Shown here piece after piece: positions 1 through 5,248 of a DNA stretch of 5,248 nt. Positions within the stretch are counted from its first letter, which is position 1. Each line of letters opens with the position of its first letter. A model generated the notes under the pieces. The model had not been told where the DNA came from and ran no database searches. It worked only from the letters and a program-made list of their open reading frames with translations. Location: NCBI GenBank assembly GCA_964247295.1, contig CAXTTV010000268.1:1-5248 (forward strand), read 5' to 3'. This DNA comes from CAXTTV01 sp964247295. GTDB lineage: Bacteria > Chloroflexota > Ktedonobacteria > Ktedonobacterales > Ktedonobacteraceae. The position numbers were made by a program, and so were the translations under genes.

Positions 1-2
1 GT

Positions 3-440
3 GAAGAGGAGTGGACACGAGTGCTGACGCTGAACCTGACAGGCGTCTTCTCCTGTTGTCGTGCCGTGATTGGAACAATGCGACAACAACAGAGTGGAAG
101 CATCGTCAATATCGCCTCCATTTCTGGTAAAGAGGGAAATCCAAATATGATTCCCTATTCAGTTTCAAAGGCCGGAGTGATTGCGCTCACTAAAGCTCTT
201 GCGAAAGAAGTGATTACCGAGGGGATACGGGTCAACTGTGTTGCTCCGGGAGTGATTGAGACACCACTTTTAGCACAACTCACCCCTGATGCGATCGAGT
301 ATATGAAAAGCAAAGTGCCTCTTGGACGAATGGGACGCCCAGAAGAGGTTGCTGCCGTCGTCCATTTTCTTGCCTCTACAGACGCAAGTTTTGTGACAGG
401 GCAATGCTACGATGTGAGCGGGGGACGCGCAACGTATTAG
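3..440 (+). CDS. SDR-family NAD(P)-dependent oxidoreductase, C-terminal part (5' end off window)
   Basis: This is the C-terminal ~145 residues of a classical short-chain dehydrogenase/reductase. The reading frame is open to the left edge (EEEWTRV precedes the in-frame GTG at 21), so that GTG is an internal valine and not a start. Visible family marks are the NLTG motif (codons from 33), the catalytic Ser in IASISG (codon 117-119), and the catalytic Tyr and Lys of YSVSK (codons 156-158 and 168-170), with the usual 13-residue Ser-Tyr spacing. The RVNCVAPG segment after the active site and the C-terminal VTGQCYDVSGG that closes the Rossmann fold are also present. Roughly 100 residues, including the N-terminal glycine-rich cofactor motif, lie outside the window. 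Such enzymes are cytosolic and interconvert alcohols and ketones with NAD(P)(H). FabG-like ketoacyl reductases and sugar dehydrogenases share this pattern, so the substrate cannot be named. It ends 118 bases before the MDR gene on the same strand. Confidence 0.95.
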   Translation, partial: EEEWTRVLTLNLTGVFSCCRAVIGTMRQQQSGSIVNIASISGKEGNPNMIPYSVSKAGVIALTKALAKEVITEGIRVNCVAPGVIETPLLAQLTPDAIEYMKSKVPLGRMGRPEEVAAVVHFLASTDASFVTGQCYDVSGGRATY

Positions 441-558
441 ACCGTTTGGAAAGAACAAGCAATAGTGGCACATCAAGACAAGAAGACAGACTCACAAGTG
501 AGAGAGCAGAAGTCGCTTTTTCCTATTGTTGAGAATTGAACGAAAGAAGAGAAACGAT

Positions 559-1536
559 ATGAAAGCGATTGTTGTTGAACACCCAGGATCACCAGATGTG
601 CTTCAAATCCGTACCCTCCCTCAACCACAACCTCGTCCGGGATGGGTCTTGATTCACGTCAAAGCCTTCGGACTGAACCGCTCGGAGATGTACACACGAC
701 AGGGTTATTCTCCAAGTGTCGCGTTTCCACGTGTGCCTGGCATTGAGTGCGTTGGCATTGTCGAAGCAGCACCAGAGACCAGTTTTGCAGTCGGGCAAAC
801 GGTTGCTGCCGTTATGGGAGAGATGGGGCGGGCCTATGATGGGGGCTATGCAGAATATACTCTGGTTCCCGCCAGTCAGGTTATCCCACTACAAACCACT
901 TTACCCTGGGAGCTCCTGGCGGCGATCCCCGAGACCTATCTGACGGCCTGGGGGTCGCTCTTTGACGCTATGGATGTGCAATCAGGGCAGAGCCTTGTGG
1001 TGCGAGGAGGCACCTCATCAGTTGGCATGGCTGCCATCGCACTGGCGAAAGATAGAGGCTTGCGGGTACTTGCTACCACCCGAAATGAGGCCAAGGCCGA
1101 GGCTCTGCGAGAAAACGGTGCGGATGAGGTTGTGATTGATACCGGTCAGATCGCGGACGAGATCAAGCGACGCGTTCCTGGTGGGGCAAACGGTGTTCTC
1201 GAACTCATCGGAACCGTTACGCTCCTCGACTCCTTGCAAGCGGTGGCTCCCAAGGGGATTGTCTGCTTTACTGGCTTACTTGGCAATTCCTGGGTGATGC
1301 GCGAGTTCGAGCCGATGGCTGCTCTTCCTTCTACCGTCAAACTTACTATGTACTCGACTGAAACGGTCACATCTGCGAACAGTAGCGTAGCGTTACAACA
1401 GATTGTCAATGGCGTAGCGGCAGGGCAGTATCGTGTGAATGTTGATCGTGTCTTCCATTTTCACGAGATCGTCGAGGCGCATCGATATATGGAGGAGAAC
1501 CGGGCCAGGGGCAAACTCGTCGTGGTTGTTGATTAG
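559..1536 (+). CDS. Zinc-independent quinone-oxidoreductase-like MDR alcohol dehydrogenase
   Basis: A complete 325-residue member of the medium-chain dehydrogenase/reductase superfamily, quinone oxidoreductase branch; these are cytosolic NAD(P)H-dependent reductases of quinones, enones or similar carbonyls. Seen in the sequence: an N-terminal GroES-like domain (about residues 1-120) with GLNRSEMYTRQG at 38-49 and PGIECVG at 60-66; a Rossmann domain with the nucleotide loop GGTSSVG at 150-156; and ATTRN plus a Lys shortly after, near 172-179, a pattern often seen with NADPH. The catalytic zinc cysteine and the four-cysteine structural zinc lobe of true alcohol dehydrogenases are absent, as is usual for this branch. 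The length is normal. I chose the ATG at 559 because the protein then starts with the typical MKAIVVEHPG and has an AAGAGA ribosome-site-like stretch six bases upstream; the frame is open to a TTG at 526, but those 11 extra residues do not fit the family. It may be cotranscribed with the upstream SDR gene. The substrate is unknown. Confidence 0.93.
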   Translation: MKAIVVEHPGSPDVLQIRTLPQPQPRPGWVLIHVKAFGLNRSEMYTRQGYSPSVAFPRVPGIECVGIVEAAPETSFAVGQTVAAVMGEMGRAYDGGYAEYTLVPASQVIPLQTTLPWELLAAIPETYLTAWGSLFDAMDVQSGQSLVVRGGTSSVGMAAIALAKDRGLRVLATTRNEAKAEALRENGADEVVIDTGQIADEIKRRVPGGANGVLELIGTVTLLDSLQAVAPKGIVCFTGLLGNSWVMREFEPMAALPSTVKLTMYSTETVTSANSSVALQQIVNGVAAGQYRVNVDRVFHFHEIVEAHRYMEENRARGKLVVVVD

Positions 1537-1567
1537 CTTGTAAATACCACTAACCTCAATATTTCTC

Positions 1568-1596
1568 TATACAAGTCCGGCGGCGTATGCTAGAAT
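1568..1596 (+). promoter_or_regulatory. Extended -10 sigma70-type promoter for the TIR-NB-ARC-TPR gene
   Basis: A -35-like TATACA (1568-1573, four of six matches to TTGACA) is separated by exactly 17 bases from TAGAAT (1591-1596, five of six matches to TATAAT). The -10 is preceded by TG at 1588-1589 with one base between, the extended -10 arrangement. The expected start of transcription is near 1602-1604, giving a leader of about 80 bases. It lies in the only sizeable gap before the TIR gene, which supports separate expression from the upstream oxidoreductases. This is prediction by motif only. Confidence 0.6.
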
Positions 1597-1672
1597 GAAC
1601 AGGTCTGAAGTACAGAAAACGTGCTTTATTGTCTGTTCCACCTGCCAATTATGTTACATCACTTTAGCCGCT

Positions 1673-1678
1673 GAGAGA
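1673..1678 (+). promoter_or_regulatory. Weak ribosome binding site of the TIR gene
   Basis: GAGAGA lies five bases before the ATG at 1684 and eight before a second, tandem ATG at 1687. The purine stretch is a partial match to the Shine-Dalgarno consensus, and either ATG could be used; the choice changes the protein by one residue. Confidence 0.45.
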
Positions 1679-1683
1679 TTTTT

Positions 1684-4620
1684 ATGATGTCGACCGGGCC
1701 ACGCTCTAAAGGTTTTGAAATCTTTTTCTCTTTTCATCCCGATGATAAAAAACGAGCTTCCGAGGTTATAACAGGTGTTAAGCCTTTAAAGAGCAAATAC
1801 CCAAATGTTGTTTTAAGCGATAGCAGTAAAGCCAGCGCCGGTCAGGATACTCACCAGTTCCTTCAAGATCATCTGCGTTCGGCGACTATTGTTGTTCTGC
1901 TTCTCAGTCGCGATTATCTGGCCTCTGAACACTGCTACCACTATGAGATGGAACCCACCCTTACTCTGGCTCAGTCTGGGGCTACCTATGTTATCCCTGT
2001 CCTATTGCGCCCAATAGATCAAGACATTTCGCCTTTGATCCACCGTCAACCACTCCCCTCCAATGGAGTTCCTATCAGCACATGGCCGAATCGCGATGAA
2101 GCTCTTCTAAACGTAACTAGAGGTATACGCTCTGTGGTTGAGGAACTGATTGGTACAACGGCTCAATCTTTTAGTATGACCTTCGATGACCTTTCTCTAT
2201 CCGAAACCTCAGATACCCCAACGGCTTTTTTCACAGACCGCACTCATATTCTGGAAGAAATCTCTTCTCGTTTCTCCGACACTCAAAATCAGCTCACTCC
2301 TGTGCTGGCCCTGAACGGTCTGGCGGGAATCGGCAAAACCCAGATCGCTCTGGAATATAGCTTTCGCTCCGCGTCAGCATATAACCATATTTTCTGGCTT
2401 AATGCCTCTTCTCTTGCCCTGCTTAGCAAGGATGTCAGCACGTACATCTCCAGGTTCGCGATTACTGTCGATGACGCTCAAAATGAGAAACAGCTTTTAG
2501 AAACTTTCCAGCGCTGGCTGCGCGCCCGATCCTCATGGCTGCTTATCCTCGATTACCTGAGTGACCTCTCTTTTTTAAAGCTTGTCGTCCCCCGCGAGAG
2601 TCGTGGACATGTTCTTGTGACGATGCAAATGCAAAATACTCATGGATACGCTAAACCTATCTCCGTTGAACAGATGGATACTGATGCCGGTGCGCTCTTT
2701 TTATTGCACCGCGCCACCTTCCTTTCAAAAGAGAAATCCTTGAATGATGCTCCGCCGGCCCTTGCCCAAAAAGCCCGAGAGATTTCTGAGAAACTGGGCG
2801 GCTTCCCCCTGGCTCTCGATCAGGCCGGTGCCTATATCGAAGCAACTGGCTGCGATCTCGATTCCTATCTCACACTTTATAAAGAAAAGCTGAGCTGGGT
2901 CTTGAATCTGCGCTACCAGGGAGTGGATGAGCACCATAGATCGGTAAAGAGTACGCTTGAACTGGTGATTCAGCGATACGTTTCCTCTTTCGGACGCAAG
3001 GATCTATTATGTCTACTCGCGTTTTTGCATCCCGATGCGATTTTTGAAAAGCTTCTCACAGAGGGAAAATCTGTGTTTCGCACTCATCTCAAAGCACTTG
3101 TTAATGATACCTCGGAGCTTCATCAGGCCTTCGCAGGCTTGCTGAACCTCTCTCTTCTCTACCGCAGCAATGATGACAGATCTATCTTACAGATGCATCG
3201 CCTCGTCCAGCAACTGATTATTGATCCACTGTCGAAAGACGAACGCACTCGTTGGGCCCGGATGGCTGTTAATCTGGTTAATCGCGTCTTCCCAGAGGTC
3301 AGCTTTGCTACCTGGGAAGAATGCAAAAAATATCTCCCTCATGCCCAGCACTGCGCTGAACTCATCTCTGTTTACAAGCTAAATACTAGAGCGGGAGCCC
3401 TGCTCCTGGAACGCCTGGGCACCTACCGTTTCCAACAGGCTGCTTATGCCGAAGCTGAAATGTATCTTACCCAGGCCCTCGAAATCTATGAAAACAATCT
3501 TCATAACGAGCGGCTCAATCAGGCTCAGGCTCTCAATTCCTTGATGCTTTTGTATGCCGAAATGGCCCGTTACCACAAGGCGATGAAACTAAATAACCAG
3601 GCTTTAGAACTACGAGAGCAGGAGCTGGACGCCGAACATCCCAAAACAATTGAGAGTCTGCATAATCTCGCGATGCTCGACGGAGATCAGGGAAGATACC
3701 GGCTGGCGGAAAGCCGCTATCTACACCTCCTCGGTCTGGAGCAGCGAAGCAGCAAACCGAATAATCTCAATATCGCCAAAACCTTGAACAATCTCGGCCT
3801 GATGTACTTTTATCAAAAAAAGTATGCCGAAGCCACAGACGCATATAATCAGGCATTGGCTATCTATCAACGCATGGCCTCAACCCTGAATCCCGATCTA
3901 ATTCATACCATGGATGGCCTGGGCTCGATAGCTGAACAGCAAGGCGATCTCCAGCGAGCTGAGCATTTCTATCGGCAGGCCCTGGATATCAGCCTGCAAA
4001 CCTTGAAAGACAAACATCCCGATACAGCGCATAGCTTTAATAAACTCGCGGGCATCGCCGAACAGCGCGGTGACACTCAACAAGCTGAGCAACTCTATCA
4101 ACAGGCGCTCACAATAGGAGAACAAACCCTGGATCTCAATCACCCAGATCTGGCACTTTTCCTCAACAATCTGGCTCGCCTCGCAAGTAAACAAAAAGAC
4201 AATCAGAAAGCGCGGCCACTCTATGAGCGCGCCCTCCATATATATGAGCAGATGGAAGAACCGTATCCTGATGCTGCCCTCTTTTTTAATAATCTGGCCC
4301 AGTTCTATCGCGACATCCACAATGAAGCACAGGCAGAGGAATTCTTAAAACGTGCCCTGGCTCTCCAGAGGGATTTCCTCGATCCCACCGATCCCGACCT
4401 CACCCTCACTCTAACCAATCTGGCCGATCTTTTCATTGATCAATATCGATACGAGGAGGCTACCCCATTGCTTCAACGGGCGTTTGCGATCCTCCTTCTT
4501 GGAACAGGCAGCCCCGAACATCCACAGATGGAAGAAGTACGCGAGAAATACACCTCCACACTAGAGCATATACAACGCAATGAAGCGGCACACAAAATCA
4601 GGGGAAAAGCGCAAAACTAA
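1684..4620 (+). CDS. TIR - NB-ARC - TPR STAND protein (bacterial NLR-like, candidate anti-phage/cell-suicide effector)
   Basis: A 978-residue cytosolic protein with no signal peptide or membrane segment. TIR domain, about 10-155: strand A reads FEIFFSFHPDD, a BB-loop-like SAGQD is at 51-55, and LLLSRDYLASEHCYHYE ends with Glu88, which aligns with the catalytic Glu of NAD-cleaving TIRs (Glu90 is the alternative); VIPVLLRP follows. NB-ARC plus winged helix, about 183-520: Walker A is GLAGIGKT at 212-219, Walker B is LLILD at 286-290, the GLPL-like GGFPLAL is at 372-378, and the MHD-like MHR is at 504-506. Nine 42-residue TPRs fill 572-949. In known NLR/STAND proteins the repeats sense a trigger, nucleotide exchange drives oligomerisation, and the effector then acts; TIR effectors destroy or convert NAD+. 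By inference this is a single-gene defence or programmed-death switch. Oddities: the usual GRE before the P-loop is DRT (185-187), Walker B is followed by YLSD, and the sensor-1 TTR is TMQ (313-315). No defence partner lies upstream. The domain calls are secure; the role is inferred. Confidence 0.95.
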   Translation: MMSTGPRSKGFEIFFSFHPDDKKRASEVITGVKPLKSKYPNVVLSDSSKASAGQDTHQFLQDHLRSATIVVLLLSRDYLASEHCYHYEMEPTLTLAQSGATYVIPVLLRPIDQDISPLIHRQPLPSNGVPISTWPNRDEALLNVTRGIRSVVEELIGTTAQSFSMTFDDLSLSETSDTPTAFFTDRTHILEEISSRFSDTQNQLTPVLALNGLAGIGKTQIALEYSFRSASAYNHIFWLNASSLALLSKDVSTYISRFAITVDDAQNEKQLLETFQRWLRARSSWLLILDYLSDLSFLKLVVPRESRGHVLVTMQMQNTHGYAKPISVEQMDTDAGALFLLHRATFLSKEKSLNDAPPALAQKAREISEKLGGFPLALDQAGAYIEATGCDLDSYLTLYKEKLSWVLNLRYQGVDEHHRSVKSTLELVIQRYVSSFGRKDLLCLLAFLHPDAIFEKLLTEGKSVFRTHLKALVNDTSELHQAFAGLLNLSLLYRSNDDRSILQMHRLVQQLIIDPLSKDERTRWARMAVNLVNRVFPEVSFATWEECKKYLPHAQHCAELISVYKLNTRAGALLLERLGTYRFQQAAYAEAEMYLTQALEIYENNLHNERLNQAQALNSLMLLYAEMARYHKAMKLNNQALELREQELDAEHPKTIESLHNLAMLDGDQGRYRLAESRYLHLLGLEQRSSKPNNLNIAKTLNNLGLMYFYQKKYAEATDAYNQALAIYQRMASTLNPDLIHTMDGLGSIAEQQGDLQRAEHFYRQALDISLQTLKDKHPDTAHSFNKLAGIAEQRGDTQQAEQLYQQALTIGEQTLDLNHPDLALFLNNLARLASKQKDNQKARPLYERALHIYEQMEEPYPDAALFFNNLAQFYRDIHNEAQAEEFLKRALALQRDFLDPTDPDLTLTLTNLADLFIDQYRYEEATPLLQRAFAILLLGTGSPEHPQMEEVREKYTSTLEHIQRNEAAHKIRGKAQN
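3397..4530 (+). repeat. Nine tandem TPR units (42-residue, kinesin-light-chain-like) in the TIR protein
   Basis: The translated segment aligns to itself in steps of 42 residues, starting at residues 572, 614, 656, 698, 740, 782, 824, 865 and 907. The seventh unit is 41 residues and the ninth is 43. Each unit shows the pattern of a helix with NNLA or NxLG, a short turn, then A(E/R)xxYxxAL, and most close with a helix break like HPDT or HPDL. Units 5 and 6 are the most alike (GSIAEQQGD and AGIAEQRGD). The DNA is not repeated identically, so the array is old rather than recently expanded. TPR arrays of this form bind peptides or proteins and are the likely sensor surface. Confidence 0.9.
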
Positions 4621-4645
4621 AAAGACAGCTCTATAAAGAGCTGTC
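4613..4645 (-). terminator. Rho-independent terminator for the minus-strand small ORF
   Basis: GACAGCTCT (4624-4632) and AGAGCTGTC (4637-4645) form a perfect 9-bp stem with an ATAA loop. Read on the minus strand, the hairpin is followed at once by TTTTTAGTTTTG (4623 down to 4612), a proper T-tract; on the plus strand it is followed by CCCAGATGC, with no T-tract. It therefore mainly serves the minus-strand ORF ending at 4686, although the hairpin also lies just after the TIR stop and may protect or help terminate that transcript. Confidence 0.8.
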
Positions 4646-4685
4646 CCCAGATGCTTCAATACGCAATCCGCTTAGAAAAAGTATA

Positions 4686-5030
4686 CTACCAACCACCTAC
4701 TCGTGGCCGCTTGGGCCTCCGTGATCCCCTATCGCCCGGCCTTGACGGCGGCGGGGGATCATCTTTCTTCGGCTTCTCTTCTGGCTTTGGTTTAGGCTCT
4801 TTCTGCTTCTGATCCCCCTGGTTAACAGGTCCAAATGCTTCTAAAGCAGATCTATTTTGATTCTTAGATTCACACCTATCGAGATGGGGGGGGGTATGGA
4901 TCAAAGCATCAAAAAGGGCAAAAGCCCCCGAAGCAGGCTTAAAGCCGCCTTCTTGCTGAATAAGCGCCTGCATATCCTGCATTTCTGCCCGTCTCATCAA
5001 CAAATCCTTATCTTTTCCCTGTTCCGTCAT
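4686..5030 (-). CDS. Small hypothetical protein with Pro/Lys/Arg-rich C-terminal tail
   Basis: I do not recognise this protein. It is 114 residues from the ATG at 5030, or 115 from a GTG immediately upstream at 5033. The first ~30 residues are charged and Met/Gln-rich and probably helical (LLMRRAEMQDMQALIQQ); the middle (30-50) is mixed and contains FALFDALIHTPPHL. From about residue 68 the chain is low-complexity and disordered, with alternating Lys-Pro and Glu, a run of four prolines, then Arg/Gly/Pro to a final GGW. No signal peptide, membrane segment or cysteine pair is visible. Support for a real gene comes from context: a minus-strand promoter-like pair upstream and a minus-strand terminator 40 bases past the stop. 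There is no clear Shine-Dalgarno site. A nine-C run crosses codons 46-49 and may make the frame unstable. It is convergent with the TIR gene; any functional link is unproven. Confidence 0.5.
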   Translation of the reverse strand: MTEQGKDKDLLMRRAEMQDMQALIQQEGGFKPASGAFALFDALIHTPPHLDRCESKNQNRSALEAFGPVNQGDQKQKEPKPKPEEKPKKDDPPPPSRPGDRGSRRPKRPRVGGW

Positions 5031-5031
5031 C

Positions 5032-5054
5032 ACATAGATGCTGTAAATCTATGT
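5032..5054 (-). promoter_or_regulatory. Perfect 8-bp inverted repeat abutting the small ORF start
   Basis: ACATAGAT (5032-5039) and ATCTATGT (5047-5054) are perfect reverse complements separated by seven bases. In the predicted minus-strand transcript this lies between the start site (near 5056) and the ATG at 5030, where a ribosome site would normally be. It could be a repressor operator just downstream of the promoter or an RNA hairpin that limits translation. Its overlap with the GTG at 5033 argues mildly for the ATG as start. Confidence 0.45.
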
Positions 5055-5062
5055 ACATCTAT

Positions 5063-5091
5063 ATAATAGACCCGAACAACCGGGTTAACAA
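5063..5091 (-). promoter_or_regulatory. Predicted minus-strand promoter with inverted repeat in its spacer
   Basis: On the minus strand, TTGTTA (5091-5086; four of six matches to TTGACA) is followed after exactly 17 bases by TATTAT (5068-5063; five of six matches to TATAAT). The predicted start near 5056 leaves a leader of about 25 bases before the ATG at 5030. The spacer contains ACCCG-N6-CGGGT (5070-5085), a perfect 5-bp inverted repeat filling almost the whole spacer, as expected of an operator bound by a dimeric regulator. This is motif evidence only. Confidence 0.5.
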
Positions 5092-5197
5092 TAGAGAAGC
5101 TTATGCAATGCTTTTGATCAGGGGAACAAAACGCCTCAATATCCCTAGTATACAATAAAACCCGATCTTTAGCTACTCCCTGTGCACCCATGCAGCG

Positions 5198-5248
5198 CTA
5201 TTTCAGTCTCTTTTTAGCCGCCTTCGGACGCGGGAAAGAGAGGAAGGT
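5198..5248 (-). CDS. Possible C-terminal stub of a minus-strand gene (partial)
   Basis: From the right edge one minus-strand frame is open for 16 codons and reads TFLSFPRPKAAKKRLK before a TAG at 5200-5198. The basic ending is plausible for a protein C-terminus, and the orientation matches the small ORF downstream. The fragment is far too short to identify and an open run this long is common by chance. The rest of 5092-5197 shows no gene, terminator or repeat that I can support. Confidence 0.15.
   Translation of the reverse strand, partial: TFLSFPRPKAAKKRLK

Noticed and set aside
21..440. SDR gene taken as starting at the GTG at position 21
   Set aside because: The frame is open to the window edge and the preceding residues EEEWTRV match the SDR family. 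The cofactor-binding half would be missing, so it is a partial gene and not a short complete one.
491..521. CTCAC-AA-GTGAG followed by TTTTT as a terminator between the SDR and MDR genes
   Set aside because: The loop would be only two bases and the T-run begins 14 bases after the stem, so it is not a credible intrinsic terminator.
526..558. TTG at 526 as the start of the MDR gene
   Set aside because: It adds 11 basic residues not seen in the family, while the ATG at 559 gives the standard MKAIV start with a purine-rich site at good spacing.
1651..1674. Tiny upstream ORF (MLHHFSR) in the TIR leader
   Set aside because: It has no ribosome-site-like stretch, and seven codons are expected by chance; translation coupling cannot be supported.
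3898..4320. 140-codon minus-strand ORF antisense to the TPR region
   Set aside because: It mirrors the codon periodicity of the TPR-coding strand, has no recognisable domain, and lies wholly inside a clear gene.
4857..5066. Plus-strand 69-codon ORF after the TIR gene
   Set aside because: It begins at a TTG without a ribosome site and overlaps the better supported minus-strand ORF; the translation resembles no protein I know.
5062..5067. Perfect TATAAT on the plus strand
   Set aside because: No -35-like hexamer occurs 16-18 bases upstream and no plus-strand gene follows; it is the AT-rich overlap of the minus-strand -10.
1..5248. Mobile element, CRISPR array, tRNA or rRNA
   Set aside because: I saw no transposase, terminal inverted repeats with target duplications, regularly spaced identical repeats, or cloverleaf and rRNA signatures on either strand.

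Overview
The window looks like chromosomal DNA of a free-living bacterium. The best guess is a Chloroflexota (Ktedonobacteria-like) or similar large-genome soil lineage. This rests on recognition only: base composition is near half GC by eye, oxidoreductases of secondary or sugar/fatty-acid metabolism sit beside a large TIR-NB-ARC-TPR protein, and the NB-ARC wording (for example GGFPLALDQAGAYIE and MHRLVQ) resembles the many NB-ARC/TPR proteins of that group. No marker gene fixes the taxon.

Layout. Positions 3-440 (+) are the C-terminal part of a classical short-chain dehydrogenase/reductase cut by the left edge. After 118 bases comes a complete zinc-independent quinone-oxidoreductase-like MDR enzyme (559-1536, +). 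The two could share a transcript, since no terminator or promoter is visible between them. A 147-base gap (1537-1683) carries a good extended -10 promoter, followed by the main gene of the window (1684-4620, +). This encodes 978 residues with the order TIR - NB-ARC/winged helix - nine TPRs. It is a STAND/NLR-type signalling protein and the best candidate here for an anti-phage or cell-suicide system.

Downstream of the TIR gene the orientation flips. A small minus-strand ORF (4686-5030) of unknown function has a Pro/Lys/Arg-rich tail. It looks like a real, separately controlled unit: a minus-strand promoter-like pair lies upstream at 5063-5091, a perfect inverted repeat abuts its start, and a strong hairpin plus T-tract lies 40 bases past its stop, oriented for the minus strand. 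The T-tract of that terminator overlaps the stop codon of the TIR gene. The last ~150 bases hold no convincing gene, apart from a possible 16-residue C-terminal stub on the minus strand at the right edge.

How they may work together. The two oxidoreductases look metabolic and unrelated to the TIR gene, which has its own promoter. The convergent small ORF could be an accessory, regulator or unrelated neighbour. Three things about the TIR gene and its neighbour deserve a second look: the NB-ARC domain lacks the usual sensor-1 arginine, the small ORF contains a nine-C homopolymer that could make it phase-variable, and the small ORF's promoter carries an inverted repeat filling the -35/-10 spacer.
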